42,042 nt of DNA from a bacterium (GCA_014874355.1 JACWAJ010000015.1:1-42042), one strand, 5' to 3'. Numbered from the stretch's first letter, positions 27,346-37,190 are shown. Notes: generated by a model not told the origin, from the sequence alone. Translations and numbers: made by a program.

Positions 27346-28325
27346 GTAGCGTTGGCGGCAACCTCGGGGTTGACGCAACACTCGGGCATACGACCTTCGA
27401 GCAGTGCGACGGTGCTGTTTGCGCAGAGGCCGGCCATAGCTGCGCGGGTGTGGTGTGTGGCGCTGCCGAGATGTGGTGAGAGCACGACATTCTCGAGCGT
27501 CGCCAGTCCCGGGGCAAGCTGCGGCTCGTCCTCGTACACGTCGAGGCCGGCGCCGCCGATGATCCCATCGCGTAGCGCCACGACGAGCGCCGGCTCATCG
27601 ACGATGGCGCCGCGGGCGGTGTTGATGAGAATCGCGGTCGACTTCATGGCGCGCAGGGCGTCGGCGTCGATGAGGTGGCGCGTCTCTGGGGTCAGCGGGC
27701 AATGCAGCGACACCACATCGCTTACCTTAAGCAACTCTGCGAGCGGCATCGGCGTAACCCGGTCTGCAAGATCCTGATCGATGGGGGGCTCGGGGATGGT
27801 CGCGTGGACGACGTGCATACCGAACGCCAGCGCCCGGCGTGCCACCGCCTGCCCGATGCGGCCCAGACCGACGATACCGAGTGTCGCGCCGTTCAACTCG
27901 AGACCCAGCATGAAATCGGGTTCCCAGCCTTTGAATAGGCCTGCTCGCAGTACTCGATCGCCTTCGGCGAGGCGCCTGGCTGCCGCCAGGATGAGTCCGG
28001 TGGCGCAGTCGGCGGTGGCATTGGTCAGGACGCCGGGTGTGTTGCAGACGGCAATGCCAAGCCGGGTTGCCGCCTCGACATCGACGTTGTTGAAGCCAAC
28101 GGCATAAACGCAAACCCCGCGGAGGCGTGTTCCCGCGGAAGCCATGACAGCGGCCGTTATGGGGTCGCGCAACTGCGGGCAGAGAACGTCTGGTGGGTTA
28201 TTGCTGAGTAACGTGCAGAGTTCCTGAGTGGTGGGGATGTGGCCCAGAGTGGTGATTCCGGCCACCGCGCCAACGGTCTTTGTGAAGGGCTCGGGCAGGG
28301 CTAGCGTGCACAGGGTGTTAGACAT
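27333..28325 (-). CDS. D-2-hydroxyacid dehydrogenase (glyoxylate/hydroxypyruvate reductase-like)
   Basis: LGIVGLGRIGQAVARRALAFGM; VVSLHCPLTPETRHLIDADALRAMKSTAILINTARGAIVDEPAL; GLDVYEDEP. Start at the ATG of MSNTLCTL. Confidence 0.88.
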   Translation of the reverse strand: MSNTLCTLALPEPFTKTVGAVAGITTLGHIPTTQELCTLLSNNPPDVLCPQLRDPITAAVMASAGTRLRGVCVYAVGFNNVDVEAATRLGIAVCNTPGVLTNATADCATGLILAAARRLAEGDRVLRAGLFKGWEPDFMLGLELNGATLGIVGLGRIGQAVARRALAFGMHVVHATIPEPPIDQDLADRVTPMPLAELLKVSDVVSLHCPLTPETRHLIDADALRAMKSTAILINTARGAIVDEPALVVALRDGIIGGAGLDVYEDEPQLAPGLATLENVVLSPHLGSATHHTRAAMAGLCANSTVALLEGRMPECCVNPEVAANATWLR

Positions 28326-28332
28326 GCCTGGC

Positions 28333-28358
28333 ATCCTACCTCGCCGGCGGAGTAGAGT
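28333..28358. promoter_or_regulatory. Divergent -10 hexamers of leaderless-type promoters
   Basis: Minus TAGGAT (28338-28333), 7 nt before ATG 28325; plus TAGAGT (28353-28358), 10 nt before GTG 28369. Confidence 0.4.
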
Positions 28359-28368
28359 TGAGAGGGTA

Positions 28369-29601
28369 GTGCGTTCATCCCGTCCGCGGTTTCGGCCGCC
28401 AGCCGTGCGGTTCCGTCCCTCTGAGGCAGATGAGACCGAGGCATTCGAAACCCCAGGACCAGTCGCCTTTGGCACGCTGGGCCTAAGCGTGGCCATGCTC
28501 AATACGGTTGCCGAACTCGGCTTCCTGGAGTCGACCCCGATCCAAACGGGAGCCATTCCCCCGGCGCTCCAGGGTGAGGACATCATCGGTCAGGCGCATA
28601 CCGGGAGCGGCAAGACTGCGGCCTTTGGCATTCCCATGCTCGAGCGCCTCGACGAGCGCGACGGTTACGTTCAGGCGCTGGTGCTGTGCCCGACTCGTGA
28701 ACTCGCAGTTCAGGTCAACGACGAGATCACCCGGCTGGCGGCCCGCCATGGCCTCAAGTCGGTTGCCGTGTACGGTGGTGACCCGGTCGCACGCCAGATC
28801 GACGCGTTGCGTCGAGGCGCCCACATTGTGGTGGCAACTCCGGGACGGCTGGGAGATCACGTGCAGCGCCGATCGATCAACCTCGACAACGTCCGTATCG
28901 CCGTCCTCGACGAAGCCGATCGGATGCTCGACATGGGCTTCGCACCCGATGTGGAGAGCATCTTGCGGCAGTGTCCCCAGAACCGGCAGACGCTGCTCTT
29001 CAGCGCCACCATGCCCGATTGGGTGAGGCGGCTGGCTTTGCGCCACATGCAGGATCCGATCACGGTGGCGCTAAGCACAACTCCGGAAATTGCCACTGGC
29101 GTACAGCAGTTCTACGTGCAGACAACCTGGGCGGACAAGCTCAACACGCTGGCCCGAATCCTCGAACAACCCGATGTCCTGCTCGCATTGATTTTCGTGG
29201 AGACCAAACGAACCGCTGACCTGCTACAGGTGCAGATGGAGCGTCGTGGCTACCCGATTGGCATCATCCATGGCGATCTCACACAGGCCGAGCGCACCCG
29301 TGCCATGGAGCAGTTTTCTGCCAACCATGTCAAATACCTGATAGCCACGAATGTTGCGTCGCGCGGCCTCGACATCGACGATATTTCGCACGTCATCAAC
29401 TACGACGTCCCGTCGACCCCCGACGAGTACCTGCATCGGGTGGGCCGTACCGCTCGCGCGGGCCGCAGTGGTATTGCCATCACGCTCATTACGCCGAGCG
29501 AGATCCTCAAACTACGCGACGTGGAACGCCATGCCCACACGCAGATCGAGGCTCTCGGAATCGACGCATTCCCGCTGCCCGATGACAGGGCGACCGCCTG
29601 A
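28369..29601 (+). CDS. DEAD/DEAH-box RNA helicase
   Basis: GFLESTPIQTGAIPPALQGEDIIGQAHTGSGKTAAFGIPML; VATPGRLGDH; VLDEADRMLDMGF; SATMPDW; HRVGRTARAGRSG. Confidence 0.93.
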   Translation: MRSSRPRFRPPAVRFRPSEADETEAFETPGPVAFGTLGLSVAMLNTVAELGFLESTPIQTGAIPPALQGEDIIGQAHTGSGKTAAFGIPMLERLDERDGYVQALVLCPTRELAVQVNDEITRLAARHGLKSVAVYGGDPVARQIDALRRGAHIVVATPGRLGDHVQRRSINLDNVRIAVLDEADRMLDMGFAPDVESILRQCPQNRQTLLFSATMPDWVRRLALRHMQDPITVALSTTPEIATGVQQFYVQTTWADKLNTLARILEQPDVLLALIFVETKRTADLLQVQMERRGYPIGIIHGDLTQAERTRAMEQFSANHVKYLIATNVASRGLDIDDISHVINYDVPSTPDEYLHRVGRTARAGRSGIAITLITPSEILKLRDVERHAHTQIEALGIDAFPLPDDRATA

Positions 29602-29636
29602 CGCGACAAGACAATAGGTCACAGAAAGGAGCGGTG

Positions 29637-30413
29637 ATGAGCGCAATACCTGTGTACATTCACGACGACGGCGAAGGTCCCGCGGTTGTTTTCCTGCATG
29701 CGTTTCCGATGGACGCCGGGATGTGGGATCCCCAGGTGGCGCAACTTCACACCGACTTCCGCTGCCTGCGGCCCGAGTTCTGGGGATGCGGCGAATCACC
29801 GCTCCCAGCAGACGATCACTCTCTCGACGACTTCGCCGCAGTGGTTCTCCGGCAACTGGCAGCCCTTGGGGTGCAGCGGTTCGCCGTGGTCGGTCTGTCG
29901 ATGGGCGGTTACGCCGCCTTCGCCCTGCTGCGCCAGGCACGAGAACGGGTCTCGCATCTGGTACTGGCGTCAACCAGGTCTGAGGCGGATGCCAGTCAGG
30001 CTCGCGCCAGCCGTCAGGCGCTGATGGATTGGGTGCGCCGCGATGGAGTCGAAGCCATCGCCGGGTCGATGCGGCAGCGGCAACTCTCGCCTGCCGCGCT
30101 CGCCAACCCGAGCCTGGTGGCACGGCTTCGAGAGATCACGGCGCGCTGCACACCCCAAGGCGTTATCGCGTGCTTGGAAGCGATGTCGGTGCGCCCTGAC
30201 AGCACAGCAGAGCTTGGTGCCATCGGAGTGCCCACGCATGTCATCGCTGGCGGAGCTGACGTGGTGACCCCTGCGGCAGAGATGCGGTCCATGGCGGGTG
30301 CCATCCCGAATGCGCGATTCAGTCTCATCGCGGATGTGGGACATTTCGTCAACCTCGAGGCGCCAGACCAGTTCAACGGTTTCCTCAAGGAACTGCTCGA
30401 ACCGAGCCGCTGA
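29637..30413 (+). CDS. Alpha/beta hydrolase
   Basis: VVFLHAFPMDAGMWDPQV; VVGLSMGGYAAFALL; SD-like aaaggag upstream. Confidence 0.85.
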   Translation: MSAIPVYIHDDGEGPAVVFLHAFPMDAGMWDPQVAQLHTDFRCLRPEFWGCGESPLPADDHSLDDFAAVVLRQLAALGVQRFAVVGLSMGGYAAFALLRQARERVSHLVLASTRSEADASQARASRQALMDWVRRDGVEAIAGSMRQRQLSPAALANPSLVARLREITARCTPQGVIACLEAMSVRPDSTAELGAIGVPTHVIAGGADVVTPAAEMRSMAGAIPNARFSLIADVGHFVNLEAPDQFNGFLKELLEPSR

Positions 30414-30612
30414 ACTGCCACACCCGTTGCGCAATTGCGGTGATGTCACAATTCCGTTGAACACACGGTGTGACAAGGTCGCCAAATGGCGACACGATTT
30501 TGTCGGGATGTCCGTGGGATGTCCGTTCCCGTCCGCTACATTCTGGTCCGCATAGACAAAGCCTCCTGGCTGAGGATCCTGACCGTACTGTTTTTGGGGT
30601 CTCTGACCTAGC

Positions 30613-31219
30613 GTGGAAAGTGGAGAGGTGCCGGTGATGCTGGCTGGCTGCAGGGGTCGATTCCGAGGCGAGGTTGCCTGCATCGTGCCCTTAGATCGCT
30701 ATGCCCTGAATCGGTGGCCCACCCAGGTGGTTACGACCGACGTGAATCACGACGGTATCCAAGATCTCCTTGCATCGGGCTCGGCATCCGGGACATCGAT
30801 GTTTGGTGGTAGCGGTGTAGGCGGACTTGAAGTGCTTCTCGGCAACGGGGATGGCACATTTGGTCAGCCGTCTTACTTCGGTGGCGTCGAGGCTAGTGGT
30901 TTGGCGGTTGCCGACTTCAACGGAGACGGCAATCTGGATGTGGCCCTGGCGACGGGTGCCACCATCTCCCTCTATATGGGAGATGGGCACGGGAGTTTTG
31001 CTGCTCGGTACACCGTTCCCGTCTGTGGGACAGGGAGATACCACCCCATTACCACTGGCGACTTCAATGGCGATCTCGCCTGCGGCGATAACCGCGCCTG
31101 TGGTGTATGGATATGTAACCGATGTCCTGGCCACGGACATCAACGCAGATGGGGCGCCGGATGTGGTGGTGGCGACGAGCGGGAACCCGTACTCCATCGT
31201 CGTTTACCGCAGCAGTTGA
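30613..31219 (+). pseudogene. FG-GAP/VCBS-repeat protein fragment, frameshifted near 31075-31095
   Basis: DVNHDGIQDLLASG, DFNGDGNLDVALATG, DFNGD in frame 1; DINADGAPDVVVATSGNPYSIVVYRSS* continues in another frame. Confidence 0.7.
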
Positions 31220-31247
31220 CGGATTTGATCGTGTGTCACGAGAGCGC

Positions 31248-32750
31248 ATGGCGCTAAGCCTTCACGAACTGCTGCGTGCCGCCGGCATCACGCCCCCATC
31301 GGGCACTCCCAACGTCGAAGTACGTGATGTCGTATACGATTCGCGACGCGTGCGTCCCGGCTCGCTATTCGTGGCCATACCGGGTTTTCACGTTGACGGT
31401 CACGACTTCGCCGCTGCGGCGGTTGCGGCTGGTGCGGTTGCGGTGGTGGCACAGCGCATTTCCGACTCGCCGCCACCGGCCTCGACACCGCTGATCATTG
31501 TCGATGACACGCGACCCGTTCTGGCGTGGTTTGCCGCGGCTCTGGCCGGCCACCCGTCGCGGCGCCTGACTGTTGCGGGAATCACCGGTACCGATGGCAA
31601 GACGACCACGACGACGATGCTGTGGGCCGCCTGGCAAGCTGCGGGAATGCGCGCCGGAGCATTGACGACTGTCGATTTCCGCGTCGGCGATGTCATTACC
31701 TCGAACAAGACTCGCCAGACGACTCTCGAAGCCGTTGAGTTGCAGCGGCATCTGGGCGATATGCTTCAATCCGGCTGTGAGTGTGTGGCCGTGGAGACGT
31801 CGTCACATGCGTTGAAATTGCACCGTGTCGATTCGATCGATTACCGCGTTGCTGTTTTCACGAGAGTGACATCTGAGCATCTCGATCTTCACGGGAGTCG
31901 CGAGGCGTATCTGGCGGCTAAGGCAAGACTTCTCGATCTGGTGTCGCGCCGGGACGACGGGATCGCCATCGTCGATGCCGACGATGAGTTTGCCTTCCCC
32001 GTGCTGCGGGAGCGTTCCGTTGCCAACCTTCTGAGTTACAGCGCCGGTGGTCATCTGGAGGCGGATGTGCGCGCTCGGGCAGTCAGCACTGACAGCTCTG
32101 GCGTTGCATTCACCGCCGATACGCCGTGGGGTGAGGCCGCCGTCCATCTTCGACTTGCCGGCTGGTTCAATGCCAATAACGCGCTTGCTGCCATCGCAGC
32201 AGCCTGCAGCAGTGGCGCGCCCCTTGATGCGGTGGTGGAAGGTATCTCCAATCTCGACCGGGTGAGCGGACGGATGGAACGTATAGACATGGGACAGCCG
32301 TTCACTGTCGTGATCGACTACGCCCACACCGCTGACGCGCTGGCCAAGGTGCTGCGCGAACTGCGTTTGGCGACTCAGGGACGTCTATGGGTGGTCTTCG
32401 GCTCCGCCGGTGAGCGCGACCGCGACAAGCGGCCGGCCCTGGGCCGAGTTGCCGCTGAACTCGCCGACATTGCGGTCATCACCGACGAAGACCCCCGCGA
32501 AGAGGCTCCCGAGAACATCTTCGCCGAGATCGCCGGCGGTGCAGTAAAGGCAGGCGGGCGTCTTGGAGAGACGGTGTTGATCATCCCCGACCGTCACGCG
32601 GCCATCGAGCACGCGATTGCCGCTGCTCGAGCCGGTGACACAGTTCTCCTGGCTGGAAAGGGGCATGAAAGCTGCATCATCGCCGGCCGCGACAGCGTGC
32701 CCTACTCCGAGCGGGACGCCGCCGAAGCCGCACTCCGCCGCCGGCTCTGA
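31248..32750 (+). CDS. murE: UDP-N-acetylmuramoyl-tripeptide synthetase (Mur ligase)
   Basis: DVVYDSRRVRPGSLFVAIPGFHVDGHDF; TVAGITGTDGKTTTTTML; VAVETSSHALKLHRV; VTSEHLDLHGS; VIDYAHTADAL. Confidence 0.93.
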   Translation: MALSLHELLRAAGITPPSGTPNVEVRDVVYDSRRVRPGSLFVAIPGFHVDGHDFAAAAVAAGAVAVVAQRISDSPPPASTPLIIVDDTRPVLAWFAAALAGHPSRRLTVAGITGTDGKTTTTTMLWAAWQAAGMRAGALTTVDFRVGDVITSNKTRQTTLEAVELQRHLGDMLQSGCECVAVETSSHALKLHRVDSIDYRVAVFTRVTSEHLDLHGSREAYLAAKARLLDLVSRRDDGIAIVDADDEFAFPVLRERSVANLLSYSAGGHLEADVRARAVSTDSSGVAFTADTPWGEAAVHLRLAGWFNANNALAAIAAACSSGAPLDAVVEGISNLDRVSGRMERIDMGQPFTVVIDYAHTADALAKVLRELRLATQGRLWVVFGSAGERDRDKRPALGRVAAELADIAVITDEDPREEAPENIFAEIAGGAVKAGGRLGETVLIIPDRHAAIEHAIAAARAGDTVLLAGKGHESCIIAGRDSVPYSERDAAEAALRRRL

Positions 32751-32764
32751 GGAATAATTTTTTC

Positions 32765-33406
32765 TCAGAGCTTGTCCAAAGGGTGTCGCGCGGGGACGCC
32801 AGGTCGGCGGGGGTAGGCATTCGGTGTTGCGGTGAGCTTGTTGACGACAACGATGCCACCCACCAGGTGGTGAGGTGATCCTCCACCGCAGAGTTCAGAT
32901 GCACCGCCGACCAGTATTGCCGTTGAGCTGTCGGTAACCATGGCCGCGAGCCGTCCCCCGATTCGGAGTAGTGGCAGGCATAACTCGCAAAGGACGGGCA
33001 GCGAGGCTGTGGCTCGCGACGCCACGACGTCGTAGGTCTCGCGATGCTCAGGTTCGTGACCGACCACCTCGGCACGCCTGGGCACAACGCTGACGTTTAG
33101 GAGTCCCAGCTTCCCCGCCACATGAACGAGGAAGCCTGCCTTGCGGCTGTCGGACTCGATCAGCACGATGTCGATATCGGGGCGCAATACGGCCAGTGGA
33201 ATTCCGGGTACGCCGCAACCCGATCCTACATCGGCCAGCCGTGCAGCCCGGGGCAGGTCGAGCGCTGCCGCCAGAGTGAGGCTCTCGTCGATGTGGCGGC
33301 TCCACCACAAGCCGGGATCGATCCGGGTGAGGTTGATGTTGCGGTTCCACTGTGTCAGCTCATCCAGGTAGCGCTGTAACTGCTGGCGTTGCTCGGTCGC
33401 GATCAT
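32765..33406 (-). CDS. rsmG: 16S rRNA (guanine527-N7)-methyltransferase
   Basis: YLDELTQWNRNINLTRI; RHIDESLTLA; LADVGSGCGVPGIPLAVLRPDIDIVLIESDSRKAGFL; DVVASRATASL. Confidence 0.9.
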   Translation of the reverse strand: MIATEQRQQLQRYLDELTQWNRNINLTRIDPGLWWSRHIDESLTLAAALDLPRAARLADVGSGCGVPGIPLAVLRPDIDIVLIESDSRKAGFLVHVAGKLGLLNVSVVPRRAEVVGHEPEHRETYDVVASRATASLPVLCELCLPLLRIGGRLAAMVTDSSTAILVGGASELCGGGSPHHLVGGIVVVNKLTATPNAYPRRPGVPARHPLDKL

Positions 33407-33532
33407 GACGGCCACCTTACTGCCCGACCGTCTCGAAATGTGACGGTTCTCTTTCGAGACGACGCGAACCGGGGGTACTCGTGAGATCATGTGTCCAAGC
33501 ACCTCGCAAGCCGAGCCGGAGGGAGAAAGACG

Positions 33533-33718
33533 ATGGCGACACCGACCCCGTGCCCCCGTTGTCACGCAGACCGGTTCGCGAGCGTCTATTTCGACGCTGA
33601 GGGTCGCCGTCTCGGTGGGCACCGCCAGTGCACTGAATGCGGTCCGCGCCATGCTGAGCCGATTCCTGCGGACAAGGCTCTGGTGCACAAGAAGCTCCTC
33701 GAGAAGAAGGCTTCGTAA
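33533..33718 (+). CDS. Small zinc-ribbon protein (CPRC...CTEC)
   Basis: MATPTPCPRCHADRFASVYFDAEGRRLGGHRQCTECGPRHAEPIPADKALVHKKLLEKKAS; SD ggaggga upstream. Confidence 0.6.
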   Translation: MATPTPCPRCHADRFASVYFDAEGRRLGGHRQCTECGPRHAEPIPADKALVHKKLLEKKAS

Positions 33719-33824
33719 ACGGTTCCGTTCCGCGCGTGTCACGGTTTGTTTCGACCGCAACCATGCAATCACGCGGACGTGACGACCGTCAACTGGCTGG
33801 GGAAGCGATGCCAGACTGGCCTAC

Positions 33825-35033
33825 GTGGTCGCCAAAAGCGTGTCTGCCCGTTACTGCCGTGCCCTTGCGCTGGGCGCCGGCGTGCTCTGCCTGCTCGGAC
33901 TGAGTACGCCGGCGAGCGCGAGTGACAGCGGCAAATCTTCCGTCTCGCAGGCTGAGGCCAATGTCAAGCAGGCGCAGTCTCACGCTCATGCCGCTGACGA
34001 TGCCCTTACAGTGGCCAAGCAGAGCCTGGCTGCGGCCCAGGCCCAGGTCAACGCCATAAGCACGAAGGTGGCTCAGGTGCAGGCCACCATCGCTGCCGAC
34101 AAGGCTCGTATCGCCGAACTGGGTGATGAGATCAGCCGTGACCGCCAGGCTCTTGCCGATTTCATGCGGCAGAGCTACAAGGCCGGGCCCAATGCCGGCC
34201 TCGGCTATGTTCTGGCGGGTGGCAGCGTTGCCGAGATCATGCAGCGTACCGCCCAGGAGGATCGAGTGCGCCAGCGTGGGACGATCCTGGTCGATCAGGT
34301 CAAGCAGAAGCAGTCCGAGGTTCAGGTCGCCCTTGCCAACGCGGAGAGCCAGGCCACCGACCTTGTAGTACTGCAGCAGCAGGCGGCGACCGCCGCCGCC
34401 GTCGTGATCGTGGACGAGGAGAACGCGGCGATGGTTGCACGCGCCGCCCACTCCAGCTTGTCGCAGTCGGTGAACTCGCTCAATAACGCAGAGGCCGCTG
34501 CTGCGCCACCCCCGCCGCCGCCGCCCAAGCCATCTCCACCTCCCGTATCCGGTGGCGGGGTTGGAGGGAATTCCCCTCCGCCGGCGGCACCGGGCGGACC
34601 CTTTACCGTTGACACCGACCTGACGCAGCCCTCGGGCATGACCGCGGCAGAGATCAACAACTTCCTCACTGGCACTGCGCTTGCGGGTCTGGGGCAGAGC
34701 TACATCAACGCCGAGCAGAGCTACCACGTCAGCGCGCGCTATCTGGTCGCGCACTCGATCCTTGAGTCGGGCTGGGGCACTAGTGCCATTGCTAGGGACA
34801 AGTACAATCTCTTCGGCTTTGGCGCCAACGATGCGAACCCCTACAACGACGCCAAGACCTTTGCCAGCTTCGACGCCTGCATCCAGTACGTCGCCCGCTT
34901 CGTGGCGAGCTATTACCTGAGCCCCTCTGGGCGCTTCTCTCACGGGCCGACGCTGCGAGGGATGAATGTTTGCTACGCGTCCGATCCGGTTTGGGCATTC
35001 AAGATCGCCAGGATCGCCAGCACGATTCCCTGA
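33825..35033 (+). CDS. Secreted coiled-coil / Pro-rich / glucosaminidase-domain cell-wall hydrolase
   Basis: Signal peptide ALALGAGVLCLLGLSTPASA; CwlO-like coiled coil; PPPPPPPKPSPPP linker; SARYLVAHSILESGWGTSAIARDKYNLFGFGANDANPYNDAKTFASFDACIQYVARFV. Confidence 0.8.
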   Translation: MVAKSVSARYCRALALGAGVLCLLGLSTPASASDSGKSSVSQAEANVKQAQSHAHAADDALTVAKQSLAAAQAQVNAISTKVAQVQATIAADKARIAELGDEISRDRQALADFMRQSYKAGPNAGLGYVLAGGSVAEIMQRTAQEDRVRQRGTILVDQVKQKQSEVQVALANAESQATDLVVLQQQAATAAAVVIVDEENAAMVARAAHSSLSQSVNSLNNAEAAAAPPPPPPPKPSPPPVSGGGVGGNSPPPAAPGGPFTVDTDLTQPSGMTAAEINNFLTGTALAGLGQSYINAEQSYHVSARYLVAHSILESGWGTSAIARDKYNLFGFGANDANPYNDAKTFASFDACIQYVARFVASYYLSPSGRFSHGPTLRGMNVCYASDPVWAFKIARIASTIP

Positions 35034-35073
35034 CGGGCGCAGCACCGGGCCTGCGAAACTCTAAGAACTTGTT

Positions 35074-36339
35074 TTGACAGCACAATTAGCGGATGTCGAC
35101 GTTGCCCGAGAGCATGCCCTTGGTGTGCTGTGCCGGAGTGCGTCTGAATTCGGGTTCGTGGCGTCGGCAGACGACCCCCACTACACGTCTCTGTGGACGC
35201 GCGATGCAGCATTCTCGGCCATGGGGGCCCATGTCTCTGGCGATCCTGCACTGATCGCGGCGGCGCGCCATTCGCTGCTCACGCTGGCCAAGATTCAAGC
35301 GCCCAATGGCCAGATCCCCGACGCGTACTGGCCGCATCGCGACTACTGGGACTGGGGGGAGGCGGGTGCAACCGATGCCAGTGCACTCTTCATTGTGGCT
35401 GCCGGCGAACATCTGCGCCTGCATCCCGATGTTGACCTCTGCTCGCAGCTTTGGCCCTGTCTCGAACGTGCCTTCTCTTGGCTTGCCAGCCAGGACGCCA
35501 ACCAGTTCGGATTGATCGACTCGCCTGAGGCCGGCGATTGGATGGATTCAACGCTCTGCCGTTCGGGCAAGGTCCTCTATGTGAACGTTCTGTACTACCA
35601 GGCGGCCATCGTGATGACCGAATTGGCGCCTACCTTCGATGTCGAGAGTAACTTCCAAGCGCTCGCCTCGAACATTCGCGACAAGATCAACCACCTGTTC
35701 TGGCCGGAATCTGGAGCCAGCTATGCCGAAATTCTGTCGCACCACCGTGCGGAGAATTTTCGCGCTGACGAGTTCCCGCATCCGGCATCGCCCGCAGCGT
35801 ATGCGGCCGCAGCCCGGCGCGGGCGTTGGCATTACCTCTCCCACGTGCAGTGGGGTCGTTTTGTGGATGAGTGCGACACGCTCGGCAATATCCTGGCGGT
35901 TCGATACGGCGTGGCTGACAGTGGCCGTGCAAAGCGGATCATGCGACACTTGCATCTGTCCCCGGCGGTGCAGCCATACCCCGTGTGTACGTACACGCGG
36001 AGCTTTGCCGCCGGCGATCGGTGGGGGATGTACAAGGCCGTCGCCGATCCCTTTCAGGGCGAGCGCTGGCGCAACCCGCCGGGGAGCTACCACAACGGCG
36101 CGGTGTGGCCGTTTATCGGTGGGCTATACGTCGATGCGCTCAACCACGTCGGTATGCGTGACGAGGCCCGCGCCGAACTGGTCCGTCTGGCCGCGGCCAA
36201 TCGCCTGAGCGACGACGGCGGGGAGTGGGGCTTCCACGAGTGGATCCATGCCGACACCGGTTTGCCCAGCGGGGCAAGGCATCAGACGTGGAGTGCGGGC
36301 ACCTTCGTACTGGCGCATCACAGCACGAAAGGGTTCTGA
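35074..36339 (+). CDS. Six-hairpin glycosidase, amylo-alpha-1,6-glucosidase/GDE-C-like
   Basis: YTSLWTRDAAFSAMGAHVSGD; QIPDAYWPHRDYWDWGEAGATDASALFIVAAGE; LIDSPEAGDWMDSTLCRSGKVLYVNVLYYQA; TTG start. Confidence 0.7.
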   Translation: MTAQLADVDVAREHALGVLCRSASEFGFVASADDPHYTSLWTRDAAFSAMGAHVSGDPALIAAARHSLLTLAKIQAPNGQIPDAYWPHRDYWDWGEAGATDASALFIVAAGEHLRLHPDVDLCSQLWPCLERAFSWLASQDANQFGLIDSPEAGDWMDSTLCRSGKVLYVNVLYYQAAIVMTELAPTFDVESNFQALASNIRDKINHLFWPESGASYAEILSHHRAENFRADEFPHPASPAAYAAAARRGRWHYLSHVQWGRFVDECDTLGNILAVRYGVADSGRAKRIMRHLHLSPAVQPYPVCTYTRSFAAGDRWGMYKAVADPFQGERWRNPPGSYHNGAVWPFIGGLYVDALNHVGMRDEARAELVRLAAANRLSDDGGEWGFHEWIHADTGLPSGARHQTWSAGTFVLAHHSTKGF

Positions 36340-36386
36340 CACGTTCCCTAAGGCCGTTGGCGCTTCACCGGGGTGAGGATCCAGGC

Positions 36387-37190
36387 CTAGAGGATCCCGA
36401 TGCTGACCCTTTGCACCCGGCTGGCTACGTCGATCCGGCGCGAGTTGGACTGGCGTGAGAGCCAGGCGACAAAGCGCTCGTTGCTCATGCTCACGCTTGG
36501 ATCGGAGTCCTTGGTTTTGCCGGGGCTCTCGATGGGAACCACCTGATTTGGCTCGGCAGCGCTCTTCTGCGCAGTTCCAGCGGCTCGCCTGGCGGGCAGC
36601 AACTCATCGAAGAACGTCACCCACACTGCGCTTTCTGCCTTGGTGGCACGAAGCTGGTCGAGTTCCGCCTTGGGCAGTTTCTCGGCGATCTCGACGAGAT
36701 TGATGAGCAGTTTGGCGGTCACATAAGCGTCGCTCCAGGCCCGGTGTGGCCTGGCGTGGAAACGCTCCAAGCCCTGGTCTGTGACGAGGCCTGTGAGGGT
36801 GTAGCCCTTCCGGCCGGGCAAGAGCGCTTTGGCGAGCGACATGGTGTCCAGCATTGCGCGGCCGGCAAAGCTCGGATCCTGCTGGGCGATGAAGTTGAGG
36901 TCGAAGTCGGAGTTGTGCCCGACAAACATGGCGTCACCGACGAACGCTTTGAAGGCGGCCACGGCGGCCTTGGGGGACGGACCGTACTTCACCATTGCAT
37001 CGGAGATAGGGATCTTCCCGCGGGGAAACTTGGGAATGGGAGCCCCCGGGTTGACGAGGGTGGAGAAGCGGCCGATTTCGTGCCCGGCGGCATCGAACTT
37101 GTAGGCGGCGATCTCGATTATCTGCGATTTCTTGGTGTCCAGCCCGGTGGTCTCGATGTCGAAGGCGACGAATGTGTCCACGATGGACAC
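36387..37190 (-). CDS. 3'-5' exonuclease, DnaQ/PolIII-epsilon-like
   Basis: FVAFDIETTGLDTKKSQIIEIAAYK; FVGHNSDFDLNFI; RPHRAWSDAYVTAKLL. Start may be the second GTG at 37181 (TAGAGT exactly 7 nt upstream). Confidence 0.85.
   Translation of the reverse strand: MSIVDTFVAFDIETTGLDTKKSQIIEIAAYKFDAAGHEIGRFSTLVNPGAPIPKFPRGKIPISDAMVKYGPSPKAAVAAFKAFVGDAMFVGHNSDFDLNFIAQQDPSFAGRAMLDTMSLAKALLPGRKGYTLTGLVTDQGLERFHARPHRAWSDAYVTAKLLINLVEIAEKLPKAELDQLRATKAESAVWVTFFDELLPARRAAGTAQKSAAEPNQVVPIESPGKTKDSDPSVSMSNERFVAWLSRQSNSRRIDVASRVQRVSIGIL

Noticed and set aside
33719-33824. Possible c-di-AMP (ydaO-type) riboswitch before the wall hydrolase
   Set aside because: Short region without the expected conserved blocks or pseudoknot arrangement.
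33789-35045. 418-aa minus-strand ORF
   Set aside because: Antisense to the glucosaminidase, whose signal peptide, coiled coil and catalytic domain are clear.
36375-36400. GAGGATCC direct repeat between the convergent glycosidase and exonuclease genes
   Set aside because: Short repeat, easily by chance; hairpin potential too weak to call a terminator.
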